Assembly (NCBI RefSeq): GCF_000960995.1
Contig: NZ_CP009434.1
Span: 2,108,001 to 2,172,000 of the forward strand
From: Burkholderia glumae LMG 2196 = ATCC 33617
GTDB lineage: Bacteria; Pseudomonadota; Gammaproteobacteria; Burkholderiales; Burkholderiaceae
Direction: 5' to 3'
Length of the DNA: 64,000 nt
Shown here: positions 40,932-48,802 of the stretch, piece after piece
Layout of the letters: each line of letters opens with the position of its first letter
How positions within the stretch are numbered: position 1 is the first letter of the stretch
Notes under the pieces: generated by a model
Told to the model about the DNA's origin: nothing
Databases searched by the model: none
The model's input: only the letters and a program-made list of their open reading frames with translations
Position numbers and translations under genes: made by a program

Positions 40932-41957
40932 TCAGAGCGTGTCGTGCGGTTCGGCGAGCTGGAACAGGCAGTCGCCGCGCCGCGTCTGCGCGGGCACGCG
41001 GCGGCACACCACCTCGCCGCACGCCTCGAAGCGGTGAACCACCGGCTCGCGCAGCGGCGTCTCGGGGAAATGGATGCGCGCCGCGGGCTGCCCGGCCTGC
41101 ACGATCTCGCCGAGTTCGACGAGCGGCTCGTAGACGCCGTGCTCGTAGGCATACACGAAATGCTGCGGTCCGCTCGCGCGCATGAAGCGCGTGACGGCGG
41201 GCGGGCCGTCCGGCACGAGCGGCCCGTGCACCACGCCGATGAAGCCGAGGAAGTGCAGCAGCCCCTGCCAGCCCTGGCGCAGCAGCTTCGCATCGGTCAT
41301 GCCGGCGCCGCCCAGTTCGGTGAGGATCGAGATCGCGCCCTGGCGGCGCGCGGCGGCCGACGCATAGGTGGGGTTCGGCGCGTGCAGGAACGCGCGCGGC
41401 ATGCCGAACGCGCCGAGCAGCGCCTTCACGCGGAGTTCCTCGTCGGCATCGCGCGGATCGAGCGCGATCAGGTTGCCGCCGTCGTAGATCAGCGAGCTGC
41501 CGCCCGAATGCAGGTCCACCAGATAGTCGGCGCGCGCGAGCAGCGTGTGCTCGATGTAGTGGGCGATCATCTGCGTGGGCGTGCCGGACGGGTCGCCCGG
41601 AAACGTGCGGTTCAGGTTGCCGCCGTCGAGCGGCGAGGTGCGCATGCCGGCCTCGGCGGCCGGAAAATTCGCCATCGGCAGCACGATCACCTGCCCGCGC
41701 ACCGCCTCCGGCGTCAGTTCGCGCATCAGCCGCGAGCTCAGCACCTGGCCTTCGTATTCGTCGCCGTGATTGCCCGACATCACCAGCACCACCGGCCCCT
41801 CGCCATTGCGAATCGAGGCGATCGGCACCGGCAGCCAGCCATAGGCGGAGCGATGCACCGAGTGCGGCAGGCGCAGGTAGCCGGCCTGCTTGCCGTCGGC
41901 GTCGAGATCGATTTCACAGCGGATCGGGTTCGGAAGTCGCGGGGATACGTCGGTCAT
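40932..41957 (-). CDS. AstE/AspA-family zinc deacylase
   Basis: A 341-aa metallo-carboxypeptidase-like enzyme of the succinylglutamate desuccinylase/aspartoacylase family. Zinc ligands are H64 and E67 in GNHGDEYEG and H150 in DLHSGG; R107 with DGGNLNRTFPG (111-121) binds the substrate carboxylate, and the late ELGG holds the catalytic Glu. A C-terminal barrel (about 255-341) is biotin-lipoyl-like. This layout is that of the DoeB branch (N-acetyl-diaminobutyrate deacetylase of ectoine breakdown) more than AstE, but no ectoine genes are near. Start ATG 41957 fits; the frame is open further upstream. Monocistronic, 275 bases upstream of fdnG's start and on the same strand. Confidence 0.88.
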   Translation of the reverse strand: MTDVSPRLPNPIRCEIDLDADGKQAGYLRLPHSVHRSAYGWLPVPIASIRNGEGPVVLVMSGNHGDEYEGQVLSSRLMRELTPEAVRGQVIVLPMANFPAAEAGMRTSPLDGGNLNRTFPGDPSGTPTQMIAHYIEHTLLARADYLVDLHSGGSSLIYDGGNLIALDPRDADEELRVKALLGAFGMPRAFLHAPNPTYASAAARRQGAISILTELGGAGMTDAKLLRQGWQGLLHFLGFIGVVHGPLVPDGPPAVTRFMRASGPQHFVYAYEHGVYEPLVELGEIVQAGQPAARIHFPETPLREPVVHRFEACGEVVCRRVPAQTRRGDCLFQLAEPHDTL

Positions 41958-42319
41958 GATCAGGGTTGACGGGCTCGAAAACGATACCGCGAGCTTACCG
42001 GCATTCGCGCCAATCCGGGTGCGCCGCGCTCGCCGCCCGTTCCCACCCGGCCGTTCGGGCCCGCGGCGCCGGCCCGTGCCGGGCATGCCGCTTGCTGGGC
42101 AGGGCCGGCGCCTGCGCGCGCGGGAAGCGCGTTCCGGCCCCCGGTGGGTCCGCGGCGGGCGCGGGCGCGGCGGCGGCCGCGGCCGGCGCGGGCGAACGCG
42201 GGCGGGTGGCGCCGCGCGCCCGATCGAATACACTCGTCGGCAGGTCATGCCTCCGATCCGAAAACAACCATGAACGGCGCAACCATGAACGGCGCGCCGC
42301 GCGTCCGACGTCACCGCCT
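41958..42319. other. Divergent intergenic region, no gene seen
   Basis: A 362-base, very GC-rich gap between the deacylase and the YihY-type gene, which are divergent. It must hold both promoters. Open frames entering it from both sides are low-complexity Arg/Ala/Gly run-on. Confidence 0.4.
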
Positions 42320-43225
42320 ATGAAGCCCTTGCTCTCGCAACCGCATGAAAAGCTCGTCAAGACCAACGTGAACTGGGCGCTCGACGCGTTCCGGCGTTTC
42401 TCGGAGGACCACTGCACGACGATGGCCGCCGCCATCGCGTTCTACTCGGCGTTCTCGCTCGCGCCGATGCTGGTGATGGTGATCGCCGTGGCAGGCTGGT
42501 TCTTCGGCGCCGACGCGGCGCGCGGCGAGGTGTTCAGCCAGGTCCACAGCCTGATCGGCAACGAGGCCGCGGCCGGCGTGCAGACCATCGTCGAGAACGC
42601 GCACCGCAAGGGCAACGCCGGCGGCTTCGCGGCGGCCGTCTCGGTACTGCTGCTGGTGGTGGGCGCGTCGGCCACGTTCTCGTCGCTGAACACCGCGCTC
42701 GGCGTGGTCTGGCCGGCCGCCGAGAAGCGCTGGTCATCGATGTTCGGGCTGGTGCGGGTGCGGCTGATCTCGTTCGGCCTGGTGCTCGGCGTGGCGTTCC
42801 TGCTGATCGTCTCGCTGATGCTCGACACGGCCATCACGTTCGTGGGCCGCTGGCTCTGGGGCAACACGCCGTTCGTGGTGATCGGCAACCTGCTGCAGTT
42901 CACGGCCGGCATCGCGATCCTGGCCGCCGCGTTCGCCGCGCTGCTGAAGTTCCTGCCCGACGCCCATGTGACGCGCCGCGACGCGCTCACGGGCGGGATC
43001 GTCTCGGCCGTGCTGTTCTCGGCCGGCAAGAAGCTGTTCGCGCTGTACCTGGCGCACGCGGGCACCGCCAGCGCGTTCGGCGCCGCCGGCTCGCTCGCGG
43101 TGCTGCTGATGTGGCTGTACTTCTCGGCGGCCGTGCTGCTGCTGGGTGCCGAATTCGCGGCCGCGCGCGGCCGCGCCGAGCAGGCGCACGCCTCAAACCG
43201 CGACACCGCGACGCACAATTCCTGA
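42320..43225 (+). CDS. YihY/UPF0761-family inner-membrane protein
   Basis: A 301-aa polytopic membrane protein (about six hydrophobic helices) of the YihY family, once called RNase BN or BrkB-like. The family pattern is clear: TMAAAIAFYSAFSLAPMLVMVIAVAGW near the N-terminus, LTGGIVSAVLFSAGKKLFALYL, and SAFGAAGSLAVLLMWLYFSAAVLLLGAEF in the last helices. Its role is not settled; it is not a nuclease. ATG 42320 is chosen because the conserved part begins about 30 residues later. It stands alone, divergent from the deacylase gene. Confidence 0.9.
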   Translation: MKPLLSQPHEKLVKTNVNWALDAFRRFSEDHCTTMAAAIAFYSAFSLAPMLVMVIAVAGWFFGADAARGEVFSQVHSLIGNEAAAGVQTIVENAHRKGNAGGFAAAVSVLLLVVGASATFSSLNTALGVVWPAAEKRWSSMFGLVRVRLISFGLVLGVAFLLIVSLMLDTAITFVGRWLWGNTPFVVIGNLLQFTAGIAILAAAFAALLKFLPDAHVTRRDALTGGIVSAVLFSAGKKLFALYLAHAGTASAFGAAGSLAVLLMWLYFSAAVLLLGAEFAAARGRAEQAHASNRDTATHNS

Positions 43226-43595
43226 CACGCGGGCGGGCTTCGCCGCAAGCGCCCCCACCGGCGGACCCGGTACGTTCGGCCTCGCCGGCACCGGGAACAA
43301 AATGACGCAACCGTTGCGCGCAAACGTTGAAATTCCCGCGTTTTCGGTGAAAAACCGCCCCCTCGAGCACCACGTCGCCATGGCCCTCAATTCTCGCAAC
43401 AACGTCCGCGCCACACAAAACAGTTCGTTCAGATTTCGCAACAATCAACTATCCTCTTGATATTGCAAGATTTTTACCGCTGTGACGTTTTGGAGACACT
43501 TTATTTTTTCCGGGTTTCTTGCGGGTTCCGCACTGCGCTATTCTCCTTTCCGCAACAAATAAATAACGAATCACCTTGCGTGGAGAACGTTTCCT
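43226..43595. other. Porin promoter and leader region
   Basis: A 370-base gap before the porin. The last 150 bases are AT-rich (with ATTTTTT and AACAAATAAATAA stretches), in keeping with a strong promoter and a long untranslated leader, as for other porin genes under small-RNA or osmolarity control. No specific site was identified. Confidence 0.45.
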
Positions 43596-44756
43596 ATGAA
43601 AAAAATCGCTCTGTCTACCCTCTCCCTGGCACTGCTCGGCGCAGCAGGCGCCGCTCACGCCCAATCGAGCGTGACGCTGTACGGCGTCATCGACACGGCC
43701 ATCACCTACGTCCATGGCAGCAACGGCCAAGGTAACAACACCTGGGCCATGAACAGCGGCAACCTGCAAGGCAGCCGCTGGGGCCTGAAGGGCGCGGAAG
43801 ACCTGGGCGGTGGCCTGAAGGCGGTGTTCCAATTGGAAAACGGCTTTGATTCGAGCAACGGCCGCCTCGGCCAAAGCTCGCGCATGTTCGGCCGTCAAGC
43901 CTACGTCGGCCTGCAAAGCGACCACTACGGCACGCTGACGCTCGGCCGCCAGTACGATCCGCTGGTCGACATGGTCCAGGCCGTCACGGCCGACAACTAC
44001 TTCGGCAGCGTGTTCGCCACGCCGGGCGACGTCGACAACAACGACAACAGCCTGCGCGTGAACAACGCCATCAAGTACACCTCGCCGGTGTTCGCGGGCC
44101 TGCAGTTCGAAGGCATGTACGCGCTGGGCGGCGTCGCGGGCTCGAACGGCTCGGGTCAGACGTGGTCGGCCGCGGTGGCCTACAACAACGGCCCGATCGG
44201 CCTGGCAGGCGGCTACTTCTACGCCTCGAACCTGTACGGCGCAGCACGCAGCGGCTGGACCGGTGCCTCGTCGGACGCGATCTTCGAAGGCCCGATCAAC
44301 ACCGGCTACACCAGTGCCAAGTCGATCGGCATCGGCCAGGTTGCCGGCCAGTACACGTTCGGCCCGTTCACGGCCGGCCTCGGCTACAGCAACGCGCAAT
44401 ACAAGCGCGACGGTTCCTCCTTGTTCGCGAGGACCGAGAAGTTCAACACCGGCCGCGCGTTCGCGACGTACCAGGCCACGCCGGCGATCCTGCTCGGCCT
44501 CGGCTACTCGTACACGAAGGCAAGCGGCGACACCGACGCGAAGTACCACCAGGTTTCGCTGGGTGGCGACTACTCGCTGTCCAAGCGCACCGACATCTAC
44601 CTGGTCGGCGCGTACCAGCACGCGAGCGGCACGCAACGTGTGAGCAACGGCACCACCCTCGTGACGCAAGCGGCGCAAGCCTCGATCGGTTCGTACGGCA
44701 TCGCCGGCACCAGCTCGCAGGAAATCGTCGCACTCGGCCTGCGCCACAAGTTCTAA
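43596..44756 (+). CDS. Outer-membrane porin (complete)
   Basis: A 386-aa general porin of the Burkholderia OmpC-like family. The signal peptide is residues 1-20 (MKKIALSTLSLALLGAAGAA, cleaved after AHA), the mature part starts QSSVTLYGVIDTAI. Barrel segments include GSRWGLKGAEDLGGGLKAVF, FGRQAYVGL, TLGRQYD, and the C-terminal strand ends in ALGLRHKF with terminal Phe. GGAGA precedes the ATG. Codon bias is strong, as expected for an abundant protein. It is paralogous to the partial porin at the left edge. Strong terminators follow, so it is monocistronic. Confidence 0.97.
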   Translation: MKKIALSTLSLALLGAAGAAHAQSSVTLYGVIDTAITYVHGSNGQGNNTWAMNSGNLQGSRWGLKGAEDLGGGLKAVFQLENGFDSSNGRLGQSSRMFGRQAYVGLQSDHYGTLTLGRQYDPLVDMVQAVTADNYFGSVFATPGDVDNNDNSLRVNNAIKYTSPVFAGLQFEGMYALGGVAGSNGSGQTWSAAVAYNNGPIGLAGGYFYASNLYGAARSGWTGASSDAIFEGPINTGYTSAKSIGIGQVAGQYTFGPFTAGLGYSNAQYKRDGSSLFARTEKFNTGRAFATYQATPAILLGLGYSYTKASGDTDAKYHQVSLGGDYSLSKRTDIYLVGAYQHASGTQRVSNGTTLVTQAAQASIGSYGIAGTSSQEIVALGLRHKF

Positions 44757-44813
44757 GCAAGCATCACCCGCGGCCCGCCGCGGTGCCTGCCGGCACCGCA
44801 CGGGGCGCTCTGG

Positions 44814-44854
44814 AAAACCAGCCCGAGGCTTGTCGCCGACGGCTGGTTTTTTTT
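44814..44854 (+). terminator. Rho-independent terminator of porin
   Basis: AAAACCAGCC and GGCTGGTTTT form a 10-bp stem with a 17-base loop, followed by eight T in all. About 60 bases past the stop. Confidence 0.9.
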
Positions 44855-44900
44855 CGCCCGCACGGGCAGCGGGCTGCCCCGCTTGCCACCGCCGGCGAAT

Positions 44901-44941
44901 AAAAAAATCCCCGCGCGCTTGCCGCACGCGGGGATCTTTTT
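44901..44941. terminator. Bidirectional terminator between porin and HU-type gene
   Basis: ATCCCCGCG/CGCGGGGAT stem with seven A before it and TCTTTTT after it, so that it works on both strands. It ends the convergent HU-type gene (stop at 44987) and is a second stop for the porin message. Confidence 0.9.
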
Positions 44942-44986
44942 GGGCTGCCGTGACGGCCGGTTGCTCCGGGCGCCTCAGCAATTCCC

Positions 44987-45430
44987 TCAGGCTGCTGCGT
45001 CCTTCAGCTTCTTCAGCGCACGTGCCTTCACGCGCACGCTCGCGGGCTTCGCCGGGAACCAGCGCTCCTCGCCCGTGAACGGATCCTTGCCGAAGCGCTT
45101 CTTCTTCGCCGCGACTGCCTGCGCCGAGATCTTCAGCAGACCCGGCAGCGTGAATTCGCCCGCACCCTTCTTGTGGATCGAGCCGAGGATCACGTTTTCC
45201 AAGGTCGCGAGCACGGCCTTGACCGTCTTCAGCTCGACTTCGGCGCGCTCGGCGATATGCGTGGCGAGCGATGCCTTCGTGAAGCTCTCCTTGATCGGCG
45301 TCGGAGCGGCCGGCACCTTCGCGGCAGCCTTCTTGGCCACTACTTTCTTCGCGGGCGCTGCTTTTTTGGCAGCCACTTTCTTGGCCGGTGCGGCAGCCTT
45401 ATTGGCCACCTTTTTTGCGGAAGTCGCCAT
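44987..45430 (-). CDS. HU-family DNA-binding protein with histone-H1-like arm
   Basis: A 147-aa nucleoid protein. The N-terminal 45 residues are a Lys/Ala/Pro/Val arm with repeated AAKK and PAKK units like eukaryotic H1 tails; residues about 48-147 are an HU/IHF-like domain (IKESFTKASLATHIAERAEV, then KKGAGEFTLPGLLKI and a Lys-rich arm ending GKDPFTGEERWFPAKPASVRVKARALKKLK). Such fusions are known in Burkholderia and Bordetella. AGGAGA stands five bases before ATG 45430; the frame is open far upstream but that part is not coding. Likely abundant and able to compact DNA. Confidence 0.93.
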   Translation of the reverse strand: MATSAKKVANKAAAPAKKVAAKKAAPAKKVVAKKAAAKVPAAPTPIKESFTKASLATHIAERAEVELKTVKAVLATLENVILGSIHKKGAGEFTLPGLLKISAQAVAAKKKRFGKDPFTGEERWFPAKPASVRVKARALKKLKDAAA

Positions 45431-45667
45431 GTTTCTCCTACCAGGTGTGGTCGTTGGATGCGAAGCACACGACGTGCATGCTTCAAGGCCGGATTCTACA
45501 AGCGGCGCGCCGCTTTGTGCTGCACTTTTGTGCGCGTTATGCGGGTTTTCGGCAGGTTTTGTTGCTCGGTGCAGACTGTCGTGCGCGCCGACACGGTGGG
45601 GAAGGCGCCTGGCGAGCGCGCGATGGCTCGAATTATCTGCAGCCCGCGCCCCGGCCGCCCCGTCGAA

Positions 45668-45727
45668 ATGGCCTGCGAGATGGCCTGCGATAAGGACTGC
45701 AATACGGGCTGCAATATGTGCTGCGAT
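45668..45727. repeat. Five imperfect 12-bp tandem repeats
   Basis: Units ATGGCCTGCGAG, ATGGCCTGCGAT, AAGGACTGCAAT, ACGGGCTGCAAT and ATGTGCTGCGAT follow each other without gaps. All keep G at 3 and CTGC at 6-9. They lie about 240 bases upstream of the HU-type gene. Purpose unknown; the regular spacing near one helical turn could bend DNA or place protein sites on one face. Confidence 0.75.
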
Positions 45728-45814
45728 AGGGTCGGCGCCGCGGCCTCGGGCGAGGCCTTCGGCCATGTCTGCGGCAAGGCATCCGGCGCGGCATCGCGCG
45801 CGCCGCGCCTCCGT

Positions 45815-45841
45815 AAAAAAGCCCCGGCGTGGCGCCGGGGC
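45815..45841 (-). terminator. Rho-independent terminator of galU
   Basis: GCCCCGGCG/CGCCGGGGC, a 9-bp stem with a 3-base loop, followed on the minus strand by six T. About 70 bases after the galU stop. Confidence 0.9.
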
Positions 45842-45909
45842 GAAGGGAACAACCACCACATGGACGACATGAAACGGAGCGTCGCGGCGTATTTCCGCCG
45901 CCCCTCGCC

Positions 45910-46797
45910 TCAGGCGACGGCGGCCAGCGCCGGCAGGCAGGTGCGCAGATAGGCCTCGAATTCGCGGCCTACCTCGGGATGCTCGAGCGCGAGCTCGACG
46001 GTCGCCTTCAGGTAGCCGAGCTTGCTGCCGCAGTCGAAGCGCGTCCCGTAATAGCGGTAGGCGAGCACCTGCTCCTCGGTCAGCAGCGACTGCACAGCGT
46101 CGGTCAGCTGCAGTTCGCCGCCGGCGCCGGGGCGAATCCGCCGCAGGTGATCGAAGACGCTCGGCATCAGCACATAGCGCCCGACCACGCCGAGATTGGA
46201 CGGCGCGTGTTCCGGCGCCGGCTTCTCGACGATGCCCGACAGCTTGATCACGTCCTCCTCCCACTCGCGCCCCTCGACCACGCCATACGAGCGGCTGTGC
46301 TCGCGCGCGATCGTTTCGACGCCGATCACCGAGCTGTGATAGTGGTTGAACACGTCCACCAGCTGCTTGAGCACGGGCTGCTCGCCGTGCAGCAGATCAT
46401 CGGCGAGGATCACCGCGAACGGCTCGCCGTGCACCAGCTTCTCGGCGCACAGCACCGCGTGGCCGAGTCCGAGCGCCTCGGGCTGGCGCACGTAGTAGCA
46501 GTCCACGTGGCTCGGCTTGATGCCGCGCACCAGCTCGAGCAGCTTGTCCTTGCCGCGCGCCTCGAGTTCCGCCTCGATCTCGTAGGACTTGTCGAAATGA
46601 TCCTCGATCGCGCGCTTGCTGCGCCCGGTCACGAAGATCATCTCGGTGATGCCGGCGTTGATCGCCTCCTCCACCGCGTACTGGATCAGCGGCTTGTCCA
46701 CCACGGGCAGCATTTCCTTCGGGCTGGCCTTGGTCGCCGGCAGGAACCGCGTGCCCAGCCCGGCAACGGGAAACACGGCCTTCTTGACTTTGAGCAT
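45910..46797 (-). CDS. galU: UTP-glucose-1-phosphate uridylyltransferase
   Basis: A 295-aa enzyme that makes UDP-glucose for polysaccharides and LPS. The nucleotide-binding N-terminus reads KKAVFPVAGLGTRFLPATKASPKEMLPV; later GITEMIFVTGRSKRAIEDHFD, LGLGHAVLCA and ILADDLLHG (metal-binding Asp) and the IVEKPAPEHAPSNLGVVGRY segment are all diagnostic. Start ATG 46797 fits the family. It precedes a small membrane-protein gene on the same strand and has its own terminator. Its place near the surface polysaccharide genes suits its role, though it also serves the whole cell. Confidence 0.97.
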   Translation of the reverse strand: MLKVKKAVFPVAGLGTRFLPATKASPKEMLPVVDKPLIQYAVEEAINAGITEMIFVTGRSKRAIEDHFDKSYEIEAELEARGKDKLLELVRGIKPSHVDCYYVRQPEALGLGHAVLCAEKLVHGEPFAVILADDLLHGEQPVLKQLVDVFNHYHSSVIGVETIAREHSRSYGVVEGREWEEDVIKLSGIVEKPAPEHAPSNLGVVGRYVLMPSVFDHLRRIRPGAGGELQLTDAVQSLLTEEQVLAYRYYGTRFDCGSKLGYLKATVELALEHPEVGREFEAYLRTCLPALAAVA

Positions 46798-46882
46798 GAT
46801 TACGTTCCGGTGAAAGTGATGGCCGCGCGCAGCGGGCGGCCGGCGACGCACGCAGCACGCCGGCCGCGGCGTGGGTTCGCGC

Positions 46883-47023
46883 TCACTCGCGCTCCTCGGT
46901 CAGCGTGTTGCCGCTATCGAAGCCGAAACGGCTGATCGGTTCGTTTTTCAGCGCGTCGCGATAGGCTGACAACACGACCATCACGAGCAGCACGGCACCG
47001 CTTGCAATCCAGTTGATGTCCAT
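46883..47023 (-). CDS. 46-aa single-pass membrane protein
   Basis: A very short gene that is well supported by GAGGAG six bases before ATG 47023. The product MDINWIASGAVLLVMVVLSAY has one transmembrane helix (about 5-21) and a charged C-terminal tail (YRDALKNEPISRFGFDSG). It ends 85 bases before galU on the same strand and may be cotranscribed. I do not know its function; it is the size of known small regulatory membrane peptides. Confidence 0.65.
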   Translation of the reverse strand: MDINWIASGAVLLVMVVLSAYRDALKNEPISRFGFDSGNTLTEERE

Positions 47024-47270
47024 TCTGAACTCCTCGTCTGTTTCGACCCGGGCCCAAACTATCAAAAAAAAATCGAGAAATAATTGGCCGCGTTTCATCA
47101 CCTGGAAAAGGCCCGATGTCGAAACGTCTTGTTGCAATTTCGGGCCGTGTTTTTTTTGTTCATCGTTCGATTTCTCACGCTCTAGGATGGGCATGCGCGC
47201 GCGGCGTCCGGCGGCAGATTGGCCGGTACGCGGCGCGCTTCCCGCACTTCCAAGGCAAGGACACCGACGC

Positions 47271-48437
47271 ATGAATTTCCCCAGCGGGCCGGCATTGGCG
47301 CGGCCGGCCGCCCTCGAGCACAAGGACGCCCTGATCGACGCGCTGCGCGGCTTCGCGGCGCTGCTGGTGGCGTATTTCCATTGCCGGCAGGTGGTCTGGA
47401 TCGGCATGCAGGCGTTCCACCAGACGCACGGCCACGCGCTCGACGCCGGCGCGCTGGCCGCCTACCTGACCTTCCCGTTCGCCTGGGGCTCGGCCGGCGT
47501 GCCGGTGTTCTTCGTGATCAGCGGCTACTGCATCCATCGCGGCGCGGCGCTGAAGCTGGCCGCCGCCCCTCACTACCGCCTCGATGCGCTGAACTTCTGG
47601 GCACGCCGTTTCGCGCGCATCTATCCGGTGCTGCTCGCCGCGCTGCTCGTCACGCTCGCACTCGACCTGATCAGCCTGCAGGTCACGCCGGTGAGCCACA
47701 AGATCCGCGAGATCGGCTGGCGCGCGTTCATGGTGAACCTGCTGTCGCTGCAGGGCATCGCGGGCCCGACCTACGGCTCGAACGGCGCGCTCTGGACGCT
47801 GTCGCTCGAGGTGCAGTTCTACGCCGTCTATCCGCTCTGGCTCGCGCTGCGCAAGCGGATCGGCATCGTGCCGGTGGTGCTGGCGGTGGCGTTCGTCAAC
47901 GCGGGCTCGGCCTGGCTGTTCGAGCGGCACGACCTCCAGGTCTTCACCTCGTACTGGCTGTCGTGGACGCTCGGCGCGCTGATCGCCGAGCTGCGCGTGC
48001 GGCGCGCGGCCGGCCCGGCGCCGTCGCGCCGCTGGTATCTGGCCGGCGCGGCCGGCATCGCGCTCGGCTGCGCGGCGTTCCGCATCGGCCAGTACGGGGC
48101 CTTCCAGCTCTGGTCGCTCGGCTTTGCCTGCTGCCTGCACGCCGCCATCGCGCGGCCGGCGCCGTCCGGCGCGATCGTGCGGCTGTTCGCGTGGTTCGGC
48201 GATTTCAGCTATTCGCTGTACCTGATCCACCTGCCGCTGTTCGTCTGTCTCGCCTCGCTGCTGTATCGCTCGCAGCTGCAGGTGTCGATCTGGCCGTCGT
48301 TCGCGTTCGTCGCCGTCGCGATTGCGCTCGCCTGGCTGTTCCACCTGGCCGTCGAGCGGCCCGCCATGCGCTGGTCGGCAAGCCTCAAGCCGTCGGGCGG
48401 CAAGCAGCGGCCGGCCGCGCCGACGCTGACGGCATGA
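47271..48437 (+). CDS. Membrane acyltransferase (acyltransferase-3/OafA family)
   Basis: A 388-aa polytopic protein (about 10 hydrophobic helices) that transfers acyl groups, usually acetyl, to surface sugars. Family marks are IDALRGFAALLVAYFHC with the catalytic His, GSAGVPVFFVISGYCI, FWARRFARIYPVLL, the LWTLSLEVQFYAVYPLW segment with its essential Glu, and FSYSLYLIHLPLF. ATG 47271 is chosen to start just before the conserved part; no strong ribosome site is seen. The gene is divergent from galU and lies 360 bases from the glycosyltransferase gene that converges on it. It likely decorates the polysaccharide made by the neighbouring genes. Confidence 0.9.
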   Translation: MNFPSGPALARPAALEHKDALIDALRGFAALLVAYFHCRQVVWIGMQAFHQTHGHALDAGALAAYLTFPFAWGSAGVPVFFVISGYCIHRGAALKLAAAPHYRLDALNFWARRFARIYPVLLAALLVTLALDLISLQVTPVSHKIREIGWRAFMVNLLSLQGIAGPTYGSNGALWTLSLEVQFYAVYPLWLALRKRIGIVPVVLAVAFVNAGSAWLFERHDLQVFTSYWLSWTLGALIAELRVRRAAGPAPSRRWYLAGAAGIALGCAAFRIGQYGAFQLWSLGFACCLHAAIARPAPSGAIVRLFAWFGDFSYSLYLIHLPLFVCLASLLYRSQLQVSIWPSFAFVAVAIALAWLFHLAVERPAMRWSASLKPSGGKQRPAAPTLTA

Positions 48438-48802
48438 GGCACGCAGGACAGTCCAGGTCGGGGTGGCCGCCGGGCGACGCGCGCGGGCGCCCCGCCGGCG
48501 GCATGCCGAGCCCGAACGGTGGACGACATCGGCTGCAGGCGGCGACCGCCCGGAAATACGCGGGAATCGGTGAGGATCGGCGCCGGCCGGCGCGATCAGG
48601 CCCTGCAGCGGCGCGACGGATGCCGCGCGCGGGCCGGCATGCTCGGTTCACGCGCGCGCGGCCCATGGCCGCCTGACGGTATCGGAACGCCGGCGGGGTC
48701 GCGCACGCGAAGGGATCGACGCGCCGGCGCCCGGCGCGTGCCGCCATCACTGCGGTGGCGTGACGCGCGATCGCGCGCTGCCACGCCGGCCAGCGCGTGG
48801 CG
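48438..48802. other. Intergenic region between convergent genes
   Basis: A 365-base, very GC-rich gap between the stops of the acyltransferase and the glycosyltransferase. I see no gene and no canonical terminator in it. Confidence 0.4.

Larger units (their letters stand above)
45431..45909. other. Intergenic region with tandem repeats
   Basis: A 479-base gap between the HU-type gene and galU. It has five 12-bp tandem repeats and the galU terminator, listed separately, and the HU-type promoter. I see no gene. Confidence 0.45.
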
